Assembly: GCA_005879815.1 (NCBI GenBank)
Contig: VBKA01000069.1
Coordinates: 1 to 32,435, forward strand
Direction: 5' to 3'
Source: Chloroflexota bacterium
GTDB taxonomy: Bacteria > Chloroflexota > Limnocylindria > QHBO01
DNA length: 32,435 nt
The notes beneath the pieces are model-generated. The model was not told the DNA's origin and searched no databases. It worked only from the letters and a program-made list of their open reading frames with translations. The position numbers and the translations under genes were made by a program. Positions 7,481-14,711 of this stretch are shown one piece after another (the first letter of the stretch is position 1; every line of letters starts with the position of its first letter).

Positions 7481-9767
7481 CAGCAGGCCGATGCGCGGTG
7501 TGTCGGCCGTATCCGGGTCGGCCTCCTCGAGCAGCTCCGACAGGTAGCGCTGGAACGAGCCGTGATTGCCCAGGCCGGTGAGCGCATCGGTCTCGGCGCG
7601 GATGCTGACGGCCTGGTGCGCCTCGGCCGGTCTCCGAGAAGTACGCCTCCTCGCCTCCGATGCGCCCGATGTTCATGGAGCCGATCGCCTCGCCGTCGTT
7701 GATGAGCGGCACGACGCAGAGCGCCTCCGGATCGGGTGGCGTCCCCGGAATCTGCAGCGCGCGGGGATCGTTGAGGGCGTCGTTGGCGAGGACCGGCTCG
7801 CCGTTATCGAGGGCCCAGCCCATCAGGCCGCGACCGAAGGGGATGATGTAGCGCGCCACCTCGGCGGCGTGCCGTTCGCGGGTGAGGACCGGGACGAAGA
7901 TTCGCTTGAGGTGGTCCGCGCGGTAGATCGAGAGGTTGTCGTAGGTCACCACCGAGCGCAGCCCGTCGGCGATCAGCTCAAGGACGCTGGCCTGGTCGAA
8001 GGTCGAGAGCAGCTTCTCGTTGATCTCCAGCAGACGGCGTTGCGACTGCAGCTGTCGCGCGAGCTCGCCTGACTGGATCTCGAGGCGCTCGAACGAGCGC
8101 GCGTTGGCGATGGCCTGCGCCGCGTAGCCGGCGAAGATCGACATCGTCGCCAGGTCATCGGTGCTGAACTGGTTGGTGCCCAGCTTGGAGAGTGCCACCA
8201 CGCCGACCGCTCGACCCTCGTACAGCATCGGCACCACCAGCATCGACTCGTCGATGTCATCGGTCCCGTCGATGGTGTGGCCTCGGTCATCGGCGAGCGC
8301 GTCGTTGATGAGCATCGGCTCGCCGGTCTGCGCCACCATGCCGGTGAACGAGCCTTCGCCGACGGTCACCCGCAGCCGGTCGCGGAAGTCGCCCTCGCCC
8401 AGCAGGCGGTCCGTGAACGCGACCGGCTCGCAGATTCCATGCTCCCAATCAACGGTATAGATGCGGATGTCGTGGTACTCGGCGAGGGTGCTCGCCTCGG
8501 CGACGATTGCCTCGGCGATGGCCTGCACGTCGGTCAGCCGGTTGAGCCGCGACGAGAGGTCCTGGATCGAACGCATGCGGGCTGCCTGGTCGGCGACCGA
8601 CCGATACAGCCGCGCGTTGCTGATTGCCACCGCCGCCTGGTTCGCGAACGACTGGACCAGCGTGAGCTCCTCCTCCGGCCATTCCCGGTCGCGCGTGTGG
8701 TAGAGACCGATGACGCCCACCGCCCGCTCGTGGCTGACCAGCGGGACGAGGCAGGCTGTCTCAATGCTCTCCGCGGCGTAGGTGGCTCGCATCTCACCGG
8801 CGGTCGTGTCGGTGCCGGCCCGGTGCACCACAAACGTGCGCCGCTCCCGCACGGCCCGGACGCCAACCGAGACGCTCTGCAGGTTGAGCGCGCGCACTCG
8901 AGCCTGGAACGCGTCACCGATGCCGCGTGAGGCGGCGAGCTGGAATGGGTGATTGCCCTCGACCACCAACCACAGCCCGGCCTTGTCCGCTTCGAAGAGG
9001 GCGCGGGTCCGATCGACGACGTCGTCGAGCACTGCGGCGAGATCGAGTTGACCGGTAAGCTCCTGGGTGACCGCCCGCAGCGCACGGGAACGCGTCACCT
9101 CGCGACGAGCGCGCGACAGGAGGCGGGCATTGTGGACGGCGACCCCCAGCGCTCCGGCGACGGTGCGCAGGAAGGGCAGCTGGGCGCGGCTGAGGGTCGT
9201 CCCGGTCGGGTCTGCGATGACCAGCAGGCCCAGTGGGTCGCCCGCTGCCCTCAAGACGAGCCGGGCCTCGGTCATCGGCTCGCCGTCCTGCCCCATCCTC
9301 GCCTCGACCTGGGCCAATGCCGACTCCTCGATCAACGATGGGGGAGCGACGTGATAGCCCGCATGCGTTTCGAGGCGGAGGGCTCCCCGGCTGGCCAGGT
9401 AGATGGCGACCTGCGCATAGCCATACTGCGTCCGGAGCGCGTCGATCGCCACGCGGCACACGGAGACCGGGTTCGGCCCGCTGGCTCCCTGCGCGAGACG
9501 GCCAAGGACGGCAAGCTCGTGGTCCCGCTGCGACGGATCGTGGCTCGCGACGGCCCCCTCGGTGAGGGCACCCTCGGCGAGCAGGCGCTCAACGTCTCCA
9601 CGTCGGAAGCGCCGGTCGCCGCGCGCGTTGATTCGATACGCGGGAAGACGGCCTGAGTCGGTCCAGGTGCGGACCGTGTTGGGGTGGACGCCGAGCAGCG
9701 CCGCCGCCTGGGCGACGCTGATGAGTGCCTGATCGTCCCCGTCACGGGTCCGCGCGTGAATCGGCAC
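7368..9767 (-). CDS. HTH (excisionase/MerR-like) plus four GAF domains (5' half of a broken GGDEF sensor gene)
   Basis: Residues ~15-65 form a helix-turn-helix of the excisionase/MerR type (VAQAAALLGVHPNTVRTW, then a wing RRFRRGDVERLL). Four consecutive GAF sensor domains follow (roughly 85-215, 220-385, 390-565 and 570-715). They are recognised by repeated endings such as FANQAAVAISNARLY and FAGYAAQAIANARSF, and by LVVPMLYEGRAVGVV-type cores. The fourth GAF stops abruptly after EEAYFSET, and everything after that is out-of-frame (Arg/Pro/Gly-rich) until the stop. In the next frame the sequence continues AEAHQAVSIRAETDALTGLGN, a normal GAF exit and GGDEF entry. The start is GTG. The original gene would encode about 1,100 residues joining a DNA-binding domain directly to GAF-GGDEF-HD signalling modules. 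Confidence 0.78.
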   Translation of the reverse strand: MPIHARTRDGDDQALISVAQAAALLGVHPNTVRTWTDSGRLPAYRINARGDRRFRRGDVERLLAEGALTEGAVASHDPSQRDHELAVLGRLAQGASGPNPVSVCRVAIDALRTQYGYAQVAIYLASRGALRLETHAGYHVAPPSLIEESALAQVEARMGQDGEPMTEARLVLRAAGDPLGLLVIADPTGTTLSRAQLPFLRTVAGALGVAVHNARLLSRARREVTRSRALRAVTQELTGQLDLAAVLDDVVDRTRALFEADKAGLWLVVEGNHPFQLAASRGIGDAFQARVRALNLQSVSVGVRAVRERRTFVVHRAGTDTTAGEMRATYAAESIETACLVPLVSHERAVGVIGLYHTRDREWPEEELTLVQSFANQAAVAISNARLYRSVADQAARMRSIQDLSSRLNRLTDVQAIAEAIVAEASTLAEYHDIRIYTVDWEHGICEPVAFTDRLLGEGDFRDRLRVTVGEGSFTGMVAQTGEPMLINDALADDRGHTIDGTDDIDESMLVVPMLYEGRAVGVVALSKLGTNQFSTDDLATMSIFAGYAAQAIANARSFERLEIQSGELARQLQSQRRLLEINEKLLSTFDQASVLELIADGLRSVVTYDNLSIYRADHLKRIFVPVLTRERHAAEVARYIIPFGRGLMGWALDNGEPVLANDALNDPRALQIPGTPPDPEALCVVPLINDGEAIGSMNIGRIGGEEAYFSETGRGAPGRQHPRRDRCAHRPGQSRLVPALPVGAARGGRPGYGRHTAHRPADDGPRSLQGLQRSAGPPGRRHPAAGHRQRNHHRGAHR
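7620..7637 (-). other. Frameshift junction inside the GAF-GGDEF gene
   Basis: The upstream frame reads FSET through 7629. The correct downstream frame resumes with the codon at 7627 (AEAHQ), leaving one unmatched base at 7628. The whole span 6443-9767 is 3,325 nt, one more than a multiple of three. The fourth GAF also lacks the ~18-residue terminal helix present in GAF2 and GAF3, so an out-of-frame deletion of about 53 nt explains the junction better than a single inserted base. Confidence 0.75.
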
Positions 9768-9842
9768 GTCTTCGGCCCCCTGGCCGTTCGATCGGTCCTT
9801 TCGACCCCGAAATGGAGCTTCTGTGAGGAACCGTGCAACGGA

Positions 9843-9848
9843 TGGTAG
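9843..9848 (-). promoter_or_regulatory. Possible -10 box TACCAT upstream of the HTH-GAF gene
   Basis: TACCAT on the minus strand lies in the 147-nt intergenic stretch 9768-9914, about 75 nt before the GTG at 9767. No clear -35 element is seen. It is the only TANNNT I noted in this gap. The rest of the gap shows no other recognisable feature. Confidence 0.3.
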
Positions 9849-9914
9849 AAGTGGGAACAGGCGAGCTCGATGGTCCCTTGGTACCGATGGCCCCCGTACC
9901 CGGATTTCCTGCGC

Positions 9915-10670
9915 TCAGCCGGCGGCGAGAACGCTCGCCAGGCTGGCCACGACGCCCCCGACCAGGAGCAGACCGCCGACGGCGAGGACGGCGATCGCCA
10001 CGGCAAGCTGCCGACGATGCGGCCCTCCCAGCAGCCGCATGGCCGCGTCGAGCTCGAGTGCGGAGATGACGAAGCCGCCGGCGGGAGGCTCGAGGCGTGC
10101 GGCGCCCCCGCCAGCCACCCGAACCTGGGCGAGGACGAGGAGACGGTCCACCTCCGCGATCGTGCGGGTCACCGCGCGCGCGGCGACGGGTGGTCCCTCT
10201 TCGGCCCCGACCCGCGCGAGGCCCGACGCCAGCTCACCACCAAGCTCGTCGGGTCGACCCTCCCAGACTAGGGGAATCGTGACGAGTGGCTCGGCGGCCA
10301 GCGCTGGATCGACCACCATCGATCCGGCATGGTCCCAGAGCTCGAATGAGCGCGTTTCCCGAAGCCGCTCGATGGTGCGCCATGCGCCCTTTGGCGACCT
10401 GACATCGACGTCGCGGTGATAGGCCACCAGGCGCTCGCCATCGGGTGCGACGAGGGGGTCCGGGCAACGAATGCGGCCCGTGACGCGGAGGGGCCGAGAC
10501 GGCGCCTGGGTCAGGCCTGCCGCGTCGCCCACCGTGATCTCTCTCGCACCCGCGAGTCGCCTGCCGAGCCCCATCTGTGCGCCGATCGCACGCAACCACA
10601 GCGCGCCTGAGGCGAGGAGGACCGCTCCCAGCAGCGCGCAGCCGAAGAGGATGACGGGCAGCGGGGGCAT
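9915..10670 (-). CDS. Membrane protein with GIDE-like domain (bacterial MULAN/E3-ligase-related family)
   Basis: The 251-aa product has an N-terminal membrane segment (residues ~5-27) and a C-terminal one (~220-245). Between them the region LRVTGRIRCPDPLVAPDGERLVAYHRDV, ... GAWRTIERLRETRSFELWDHAGSMVVDP resembles the GIDE domain, which bacteria share with the eukaryotic mitochondrial E3 ligase MULAN: a 'PL..P' strand, a Cys/Tyr-rich strand, then 'pF.L.D..G...VdP'. No RING finger is present, so ubiquitin-type chemistry is not implied. I chose the ATG at 10670, which places the membrane helix at the N-terminus. A longer frame to 10796 is Arg/Ser-rich and runs into the divergent promoter region. 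TAGACT ends 8 nt before the ATG, another leaderless-type arrangement. The function in bacteria is not established. Confidence 0.68.
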   Translation of the reverse strand: MPPLPVILFGCALLGAVLLASGALWLRAIGAQMGLGRRLAGAREITVGDAAGLTQAPSRPLRVTGRIRCPDPLVAPDGERLVAYHRDVDVRSPKGAWRTIERLRETRSFELWDHAGSMVVDPALAAEPLVTIPLVWEGRPDELGGELASGLARVGAEEGPPVAARAVTRTIAEVDRLLVLAQVRVAGGGAARLEPPAGGFVISALELDAAMRLLGGPHRRQLAVAIAVLAVGGLLLVGGVVASLASVLAAG

Positions 10671-10678
10671 CGCGGGTG

Positions 10679-10684
10679 AGTCTA
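10679..10684 (-). promoter_or_regulatory. Putative -10 box TAGACT of the GIDE-like gene
   Basis: On the minus strand TAGACT ends 8 nt before the ATG at 10670. The intergenic region to the divergent gene at 10834 is 163 nt and contains both promoters; no strong -35 is visible. Confidence 0.4.
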
Positions 10685-10833
10685 TCCCGGTAATCCGGCG
10701 GTAAGCAGGCCCCGATATCGTGGCATCTGCGAGCACGGACCGCCGGTCCGGTCGCCGCGGCAGGGAGGTTCCCGACGCCAACGAGAGTTCCGTCATCGGT
10801 CGCAGTCAATACGCATCCGAACGGAGGTCTCCG

Positions 10834-11892
10834 ATGTCCGTCAGGCATCGATCAATCCGGGGCGGCCGCGCACGCCTTCGCTCCGCCGTGCCGATTCTCA
10901 TCATCATCACCGTCGCCTCCCTGAGTGGCGCGCAGATCGCGAGCGCCGATCCGCCACCCACTGCCACCGTCAAGACCGCCGACCAGGCACGTGCCTCGGG
11001 GTCTGCCGTCGGGGTCGTCCGCCATGTCGAGCAGGGCGGCGAGCTCCTCGAGCTCCAGCTGCCCGCCACCAGGATCGATTCGTCGGCGCTGCCCGCGTCC
11101 GAGCGGGCGCGTCGCGCCTATGGGCGCTTCCTGGATAGCGCCCCCACTGGAGCGCTCGTGGTCGCGGACGGCGTGGGCGACCCGGAGGGCGGCCTGGTTA
11201 TCGGCTTTCCCGACGGCTCGCAGGTGCACACCGGCCTGGCCGGCGTGGCCGGCGCTGCATTCGCGCCCGACGGCTCGTGGCTGGCGGCGGTCGACGCTTC
11301 CGGTCGGCTGTGGCGCATCGAGGCGAGGACAGGAGTTGCCTCATCCCTTGCGGCCGGCCCGTACACGGGCTCGGTCCGCTTCACGCGCTCCGGCCAGCTG
11401 CTCCTGGTTGAGGCCGCTTCACTGGAGAAGCCGTTCGCATCGACGGTCGTCCGCCTGGCCCCGGACACGCGGCGTGCGGTCCTGGTTGACAGCGAGGACG
11501 GCTTCGTCTTCTCGGCCGCCGAGCTGGCGGACGCCTCGATTGCCGTGACGACGCACGTCTTCGGCGGGGGCGTTGAAGTGCACCGCGTGAAGGATGGGGC
11601 GTCGGGAAGGCTGGCCAGCCTCGACCCGAGCGCGATCGATGCCTCGCTGGCCGATGACGGAACGCGCATCGCCTACACGGTTGAAGGCGAGGTCTACCTG
11701 CATGACGTGCCCCACGGCACGGTGCAACGCATCGGGCCGGGCGAGCTCCCTCGCCTTGCGCGCGACGGAAGCTCGCTGCTGGTCCTGCGCGACGGGCAAA
11801 CCCTGCTGCTGGCTTCCGACGGCACCGAGCTCGACCGCTTCGGAACCGCCACAGTGGGCTGGGCGAACTGTGCGGGGAGGTGCCAGCCATGA
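10834..11892 (+). CDS. Secreted WD40/beta-propeller-like protein
   Basis: The 352-aa protein starts with a basic N-terminus and a hydrophobic core (ILIIITVASLSGAQIASA), a Sec signal peptide probably cleaved near ASA-DPP. The rest is built of repeating beta-strand units with Gly-Asp/Asp-Gly turns (FAPDGSWLAAVDASGRLWRIEA, ... VRFTRSGQLLLVEA, ... LADDGTRIAYTVEGEVYLHDV, ... LARDGSSLLVLRDGQTLLLASDG). This is the pattern of TolB/WD40-like propellers. The ATG at 10834 has a GGAGG Shine-Dalgarno 6 nt upstream (10823-10827), so I reject the longer open frame to 10720. Its stop overlaps the M23 peptidase start by 4 nt. I infer an extracytoplasmic binding or scaffolding partner for that peptidase; the exact family is not identified. 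Confidence 0.75.
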   Translation: MSVRHRSIRGGRARLRSAVPILIIITVASLSGAQIASADPPPTATVKTADQARASGSAVGVVRHVEQGGELLELQLPATRIDSSALPASERARRAYGRFLDSAPTGALVVADGVGDPEGGLVIGFPDGSQVHTGLAGVAGAAFAPDGSWLAAVDASGRLWRIEARTGVASSLAAGPYTGSVRFTRSGQLLLVEAASLEKPFASTVVRLAPDTRRAVLVDSEDGFVFSAAELADASIAVTTHVFGGGVEVHRVKDGASGRLASLDPSAIDASLADDGTRIAYTVEGEVYLHDVPHGTVQRIGPGELPRLARDGSSLLVLRDGQTLLLASDGTELDRFGTATVGWANCAGRCQP

Positions 11893-12887
11893 TTGGCCGC
11901 GTCTCCATCGGTCTGTCATTCGCCATGGCTGTCTCGCTGGCGAGCGCCAGCCGCGCGCTGGCCACCGACGACTACACCCTTCCCTTCTACGACCCCTCCA
12001 TCTCGCTCTCCTACGGTGTCGATCGTGATCCCAGGGTCTGCTACCAGCGCGACTGGGCGAATGTCCTGTGGACCGACTGCAACCTCCACTACGGCCGCGT
12101 CTATGACGGCCACACGGGCATGGACTACCCGATGCCGGTGCTCAGCCCCATCGCCGCCTCACGTGACGGAACAGTGATCGACCTGTTCGAGGGTTTCGGC
12201 ACCGAGCAGTTCGGCACCAACGGGAACTACGTGCTCGTTTCGCACGCCGATGGGCGACGGACGCTCTACTACCACCTGGGCCACGACGGCGCGCGCGTGT
12301 CGGTGGGCCAGACGGTGGCTGCAGGCCAGTGGATCGCGGATTCCGGCTGCAGCGGGCAGTGCTACGGGGCACACCTCCACTTCGAGATGCGCGCCGTGAT
12401 CAACGGACGCTGGACATCGGTGGATCCCATCTTCGAGAAGCGGTTCACCACGAATCCCGGGCGAGTTCCTTTCCTGGCCACGTACCTTCGCGAGTCGAAC
12501 AGCGGCACCGAGGTGATCAAGCGCTACACGACCGTCACGCATTGGGTGGAGTTCGTGAACGCCGGCGGTCGAACGTGGCGGAACAACATCGGGATTGGTC
12601 GAGTGCTGCTGGGCACTTGGAACCCTGCGACGCGCGACAGCAAGTTCAGCGCGCTTGACTGGCCGTCGAGCTGGGTTGCGACCAACGTCGACCAGAGCGC
12701 CGTGCCGCCCGGCGGCGTGGGTCGATTCACCTTCGGGTTGCACGCGGAGAGCCCGCCGGGAACCTATGACGAGCCATTCAACCTGCTGGCGAACAGCCTG
12801 CGCTGGTTCGACTGGCCTCGGCTCGGGTCGTTCCACGTGCCGATCCAGGTGATCCTCAATACCAGGTTTGGCGCGCCCCAGAAATGA
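11889..12887 (+). CDS. Secreted M23 family metallopeptidase with C-terminal Ig-like domain
   Basis: The 332-aa protein has a short signal peptide (SLASASRALA). Its LytM/M23 peptidase domain contains all zinc ligands: H75-x3-D79 in GHTGMDY and the H162-x-H164 pair in HLHFE. The supporting segments YYHLGHDGARVSVGQTVAAG and GAHLHFEM are typical. M23 enzymes cut peptide cross-links of peptidoglycan, or in some cases other proteins. Residues ~200-330 form a separate beta-rich module (THWVEFVNAGGRTWRNN, ... DWPSSWVATNVDQSAVPPGGVGRFTF) resembling NBR1/Ig-like domains often fused to bacterial hydrolases. An ATG with GGGGAGG 8 nt upstream (11874-11880) is the start, rather than the in-frame GTG at 11880. 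It overlaps both neighbouring genes by 4 nt. Confidence 0.9.
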   Translation: MIGRVSIGLSFAMAVSLASASRALATDDYTLPFYDPSISLSYGVDRDPRVCYQRDWANVLWTDCNLHYGRVYDGHTGMDYPMPVLSPIAASRDGTVIDLFEGFGTEQFGTNGNYVLVSHADGRRTLYYHLGHDGARVSVGQTVAAGQWIADSGCSGQCYGAHLHFEMRAVINGRWTSVDPIFEKRFTTNPGRVPFLATYLRESNSGTEVIKRYTTVTHWVEFVNAGGRTWRNNIGIGRVLLGTWNPATRDSKFSALDWPSSWVATNVDQSAVPPGGVGRFTFGLHAESPPGTYDEPFNLLANSLRWFDWPRLGSFHVPIQVILNTRFGAPQK

Positions 12888-13327
12888 GGTTCATCGGCCG
12901 CGGCGCGGTGGTTCTGCTACTGGCCGCGGCCGCCTCCGGCTGCATGGCACGGGAAGAGGCCGGCACGTCGCCCGTCGCTGCGTCGAGCGTGGGCGGCGGC
13001 CTTTCTTCCCCGACCGCGGAGGGATCACCGCCTTCTGAGAGGCCGGCCGCCCCGTCCGGATTTCCGATCATGCCCGGCGCAAGAACTGCTCCGCTGCCCG
13101 ACGATGCCACGCTGATCGCCCGATGGAGCGTGCCGGTTGTCGGCAGCGCCGCCTATGACTTCTACACTCGCGCGCTGCCCAAGGCGGGCTTCGCCATCGT
13201 GGGAGCCTATCCGACGGAGCGCGCCGCTCTGATCCGGTTCCGCGATCGGACGGGGACGATCTGGCAGCTGCTGGCGGAGCTCGTCGGCGATCGGACCCAA
13301 GTCACGATCCAGACGGATCGGCCCTAG
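12884..13327 (+). CDS. Small lipoprotein of unknown function
   Basis: The 147-aa product has a lipoprotein signal (VVLLLAAAASGC, lipid-bearing Cys20) and a Ser/Pro/Ala linker to residue ~62. A compact C-terminal domain of ~80 residues follows (IARWSVPVVGSAAYDFYTRALPKAGF, ... IRFRDRTGTIWQLLAELVGDRTQVTI). The domain shape (helix AYDFYTRALPKAGF then strands) resembles small lipoproteins in which a predicted 'Y.fY...L...G' helix packs on a sheet; I cannot name the family. It is the last gene of a 4-bp-overlap chain after the propeller and M23 genes, so it is probably co-translated and may anchor or regulate the peptidase. Its last 26 nt overlap the convergent deacylase gene. Confidence 0.72.
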   Translation: MRFIGRGAVVLLLAAAASGCMAREEAGTSPVAASSVGGGLSSPTAEGSPPSERPAAPSGFPIMPGARTAPLPDDATLIARWSVPVVGSAAYDFYTRALPKAGFAIVGAYPTERAALIRFRDRTGTIWQLLAELVGDRTQVTIQTDRP

Positions 13328-13817
13328 CGATGGCCACCACCCGGGCTCGCGCGGCGCGCGCGAGATCGTCGGGAGCGACCGCAAAGACGGCGTCCGGGAG
13401 CCCTGCGGCAGCCCACACGACCTCGTGACGCAAAAGGCCCTCGTCGATCAGGACCGGTAGCGCTCGCGCGTGGCCGATCGGCGGGATCCCGCCGATCGCA
13501 AAGCCCGTCGCGTCGCGCGCCTCGTCTGCCGTGGCGCGCCGAATCGGCGAGCTCGGGCTGGATTCGGCGATGCCCAGCACCGCCGACAGCAGGTCAAGGT
13601 CGGCGCGGTCGGCTCCGGAGACCAACACCAGGATCGGCTGCTCATCAGCGACGAATACGAGCGACTTCACGATCTGTCCCACGCTGCAGCCCACCGCTCG
13701 TGCCGCATCGGCGGCTGTTCGCGTGCCCTCTGGGAAGCGCCCGATCTCGATACGCAGGCCCTGCTCCTTCGCTGCATCGAGCACCCTCTGTACGCTCGGA
13801 TGGCCGGCATCGGTCAT
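13302..13817 (-). CDS. YbaK/EbsC family aminoacyl-tRNA deacylase (Cys-tRNA(Pro)-type editing)
   Basis: The 171-aa protein matches the YbaK/EbsC fold. An N-terminal helix and strand precede the family core VGQIVKSLVFVAD, with the conserved Lys at residue ~51. ILVLVSGADRADLDLLSAVLGI, the glycine-rich AIGGIPPIGH loop and LIDEGLL then appear in order. Such stand-alone editing proteins hydrolyse mischarged aminoacyl-tRNAs such as Cys- or Ala-tRNA(Pro) in the cytosol. Length is normal. The gene faces the thiamine operon divergently with ~20 nt between its ATG and the TAGGCT promoter box, and its 3' end overlaps the lipoprotein gene. The substrate cannot be read from the sequence. Confidence 0.88.
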   Translation of the reverse strand: MTDAGHPSVQRVLDAAKEQGLRIEIGRFPEGTRTAADAARAVGCSVGQIVKSLVFVADEQPILVLVSGADRADLDLLSAVLGIAESSPSSPIRRATADEARDATGFAIGGIPPIGHARALPVLIDEGLLRHEVVWAAAGLPDAVFAVAPDDLARAARARVVAIARADPSGS

Positions 13818-13836
13818 CGCTCGATCATCCCACGCG

Positions 13837-13845
13837 TGCTAGGCT
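13837..13845 (+). promoter_or_regulatory. Putative extended -10 promoter (TGCTAGGCT) of the thiamine operon
   Basis: TG-C-TAGGCT is an extended -10 box. Initiation ~7 nt downstream would start the RNA near 13852, about 13 nt before the TPP aptamer, as expected for a riboswitch leader. The same TA core read on the minus strand gives TAGCAC, so a weak divergent promoter for the deacylase is possible. Confidence 0.5.
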
Positions 13846-13864
13846 GGCCGGCACAGCTCAAGAG

Positions 13865-13948
13865 CGACAGGGGAGCGCGAGAGCGCTGAGAGTGCGGGCG
13901 ACCGCAGACCCTCCAACCTGATCTGGGTCATGCCAGCGAAGGGAGTCG
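13865..13948 (+). ncRNA. TPP riboswitch (THI element) aptamer
   Basis: The stretch carries the conserved THI-box blocks in order. P1/P2 is AGGGGAGC, then CTGAGA (13886-13891), the variable P3 arm (GTGCGGGCGACCGCAGA), ACCCTCCAACCTGATCTGG (13908-13926), and ATGCCAGCGAAGGGA (13930-13944). CGAC at 13865-13868 pairs with GTCG at 13945-13948 to close P1. The core CUGAGA and ACCUGAUCUGG...GCCAGCG...GGGA elements contact the HMP and pyrophosphate parts of TPP in known structures. The next genes are a thiamine pyrophosphokinase and a thiamine-precursor transporter, so it almost certainly shuts this operon off when TPP is plentiful. Confidence 0.96.
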
Positions 13949-13962
13949 GTGACCACCTTCGC

Positions 13963-13984
13963 GGCGCACTCATGTGAGTGCGCC
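13963..13984 (+). terminator. Hairpin of the riboswitch expression platform (terminator-like)
   Basis: GGCGCACTC (13963-13971) and GAGTGCGCC (13976-13984) form a perfect 9-bp stem with the loop ATGT, followed by the T-rich GTTCGTCGTTCTC. It sits 14 nt after the aptamer and ahead of the probable kinase start at 14055, as expected for a TPP-controlled terminator. A candidate anti-terminator strand was not identified. Confidence 0.65.
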
Positions 13985-14054
13985 GTTCGTCGTTCTCATG
14001 AGCCGATGGGGCGCCGGACGCGGTGCCTCGGCGCCGGAAGGGAGCGACGCGAGC

Positions 14055-14711
14055 GTGCTGGCTGTGGTCGTAGCCGATGGCGAGCCTGCGTCCGAGGACG
14101 CAGGCGTGGCACGGCGTGCGGACCTCCTCGTCGCGGCCGATGGCGGCGCTCGATGGCTGGCTGCGCAGGGCCTGCGGCCCAATCTCGTGGTGGGCGACCT
14201 CGACTCGCTCGATCGCCGCGAGATAGAAAGGCTGCAGGAGTCTGGGGCGCGAGTCGTCCCTCAGCCAGCCGAGAAGGATGCGTCGGACACGGAGCTCGCG
14301 GTGGAGGCGGCCATCACGGCGGGCGCCGATCGGATCGTGCTGGTTGGCGCCTTCGGCGGCAGCCGGGTCGACCATGAGCTGGCGAACCTGATGCTCCTGG
14401 TGGAGCCGGGCTTCTCCCAGGTCGACCTCCGACTGCAGCGCAGCTCGACGCTCGTGCGTGGCATCAGCGGCAATCGCAGCCTTGTGATCGAGGCCGAAGT
14501 GGGGGAGACGGTGACGCTGCTCCCGCTCGGGAGCGACGCGATCGGAGTCTCCACCCGGGGTCTGCGGTATGCACTCGACCAGGAGACCCTCCTGATGGGT
14601 CGCTCGCGCGGCCTCTCGAACGTGGTTATCGGGCAGCCGGCATCGGTATCGATCCGGGCCGGCTCGCTCCTCGTCATCGAAATCGGCAAAAGCATGGAAG
14701 GTGAGTCATGA
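14055..14711 (+). CDS. thiN: Thiamine pyrophosphokinase
   Basis: Thiamine pyrophosphokinase transfers pyrophosphate from ATP to thiamine to form TPP. The 218-aa protein shows the family core LLVAADGGARWLAAQGLRP, the DLDSL metal-binding motif (VVGDLDSLD), the EKDASDTELAVEAAI segment and GGSRVDHELANLMLL, all in the right order. A C-terminal beta domain follows (VTLLPLGSDAIGVSTRGLRY). I place the start at GTG 14055. The enzyme then begins as family members do (MLAVVVADGE), with AAGGGAG 10 nt upstream (14038-14044). Starts at GTG 13974 or ATG 13998 are in frame, but 13974 lies inside the terminator-like hairpin. A GGCGCC/GGCGCC pair (14010-14015 with 14030-14035) could fold just before the Shine-Dalgarno. 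It overlaps ykoE by 4 nt. Confidence 0.9.
   Translation: MLAVVVADGEPASEDAGVARRADLLVAADGGARWLAAQGLRPNLVVGDLDSLDRREIERLQESGARVVPQPAEKDASDTELAVEAAITAGADRIVLVGAFGGSRVDHELANLMLLVEPGFSQVDLRLQRSSTLVRGISGNRSLVIEAEVGETVTLLPLGSDAIGVSTRGLRYALDQETLLMGRSRGLSNVVIGQPASVSIRAGSLLVIEIGKSMEGES

Noticed and set aside
6152..7702. A 516-codon plus-strand frame over the GGDEF region
   Set aside because: Antisense shadow of the GGDEF/HD coding frame; composition is Arg/Gly/His-rich without a family.
13974..13998. GTG 13974 or ATG 13998 as the kinase start
   Set aside because: 13974 lies inside the terminator-like hairpin and neither has a Shine-Dalgarno; GTG 14055 has AAGGGAG and gives the usual N-terminus.
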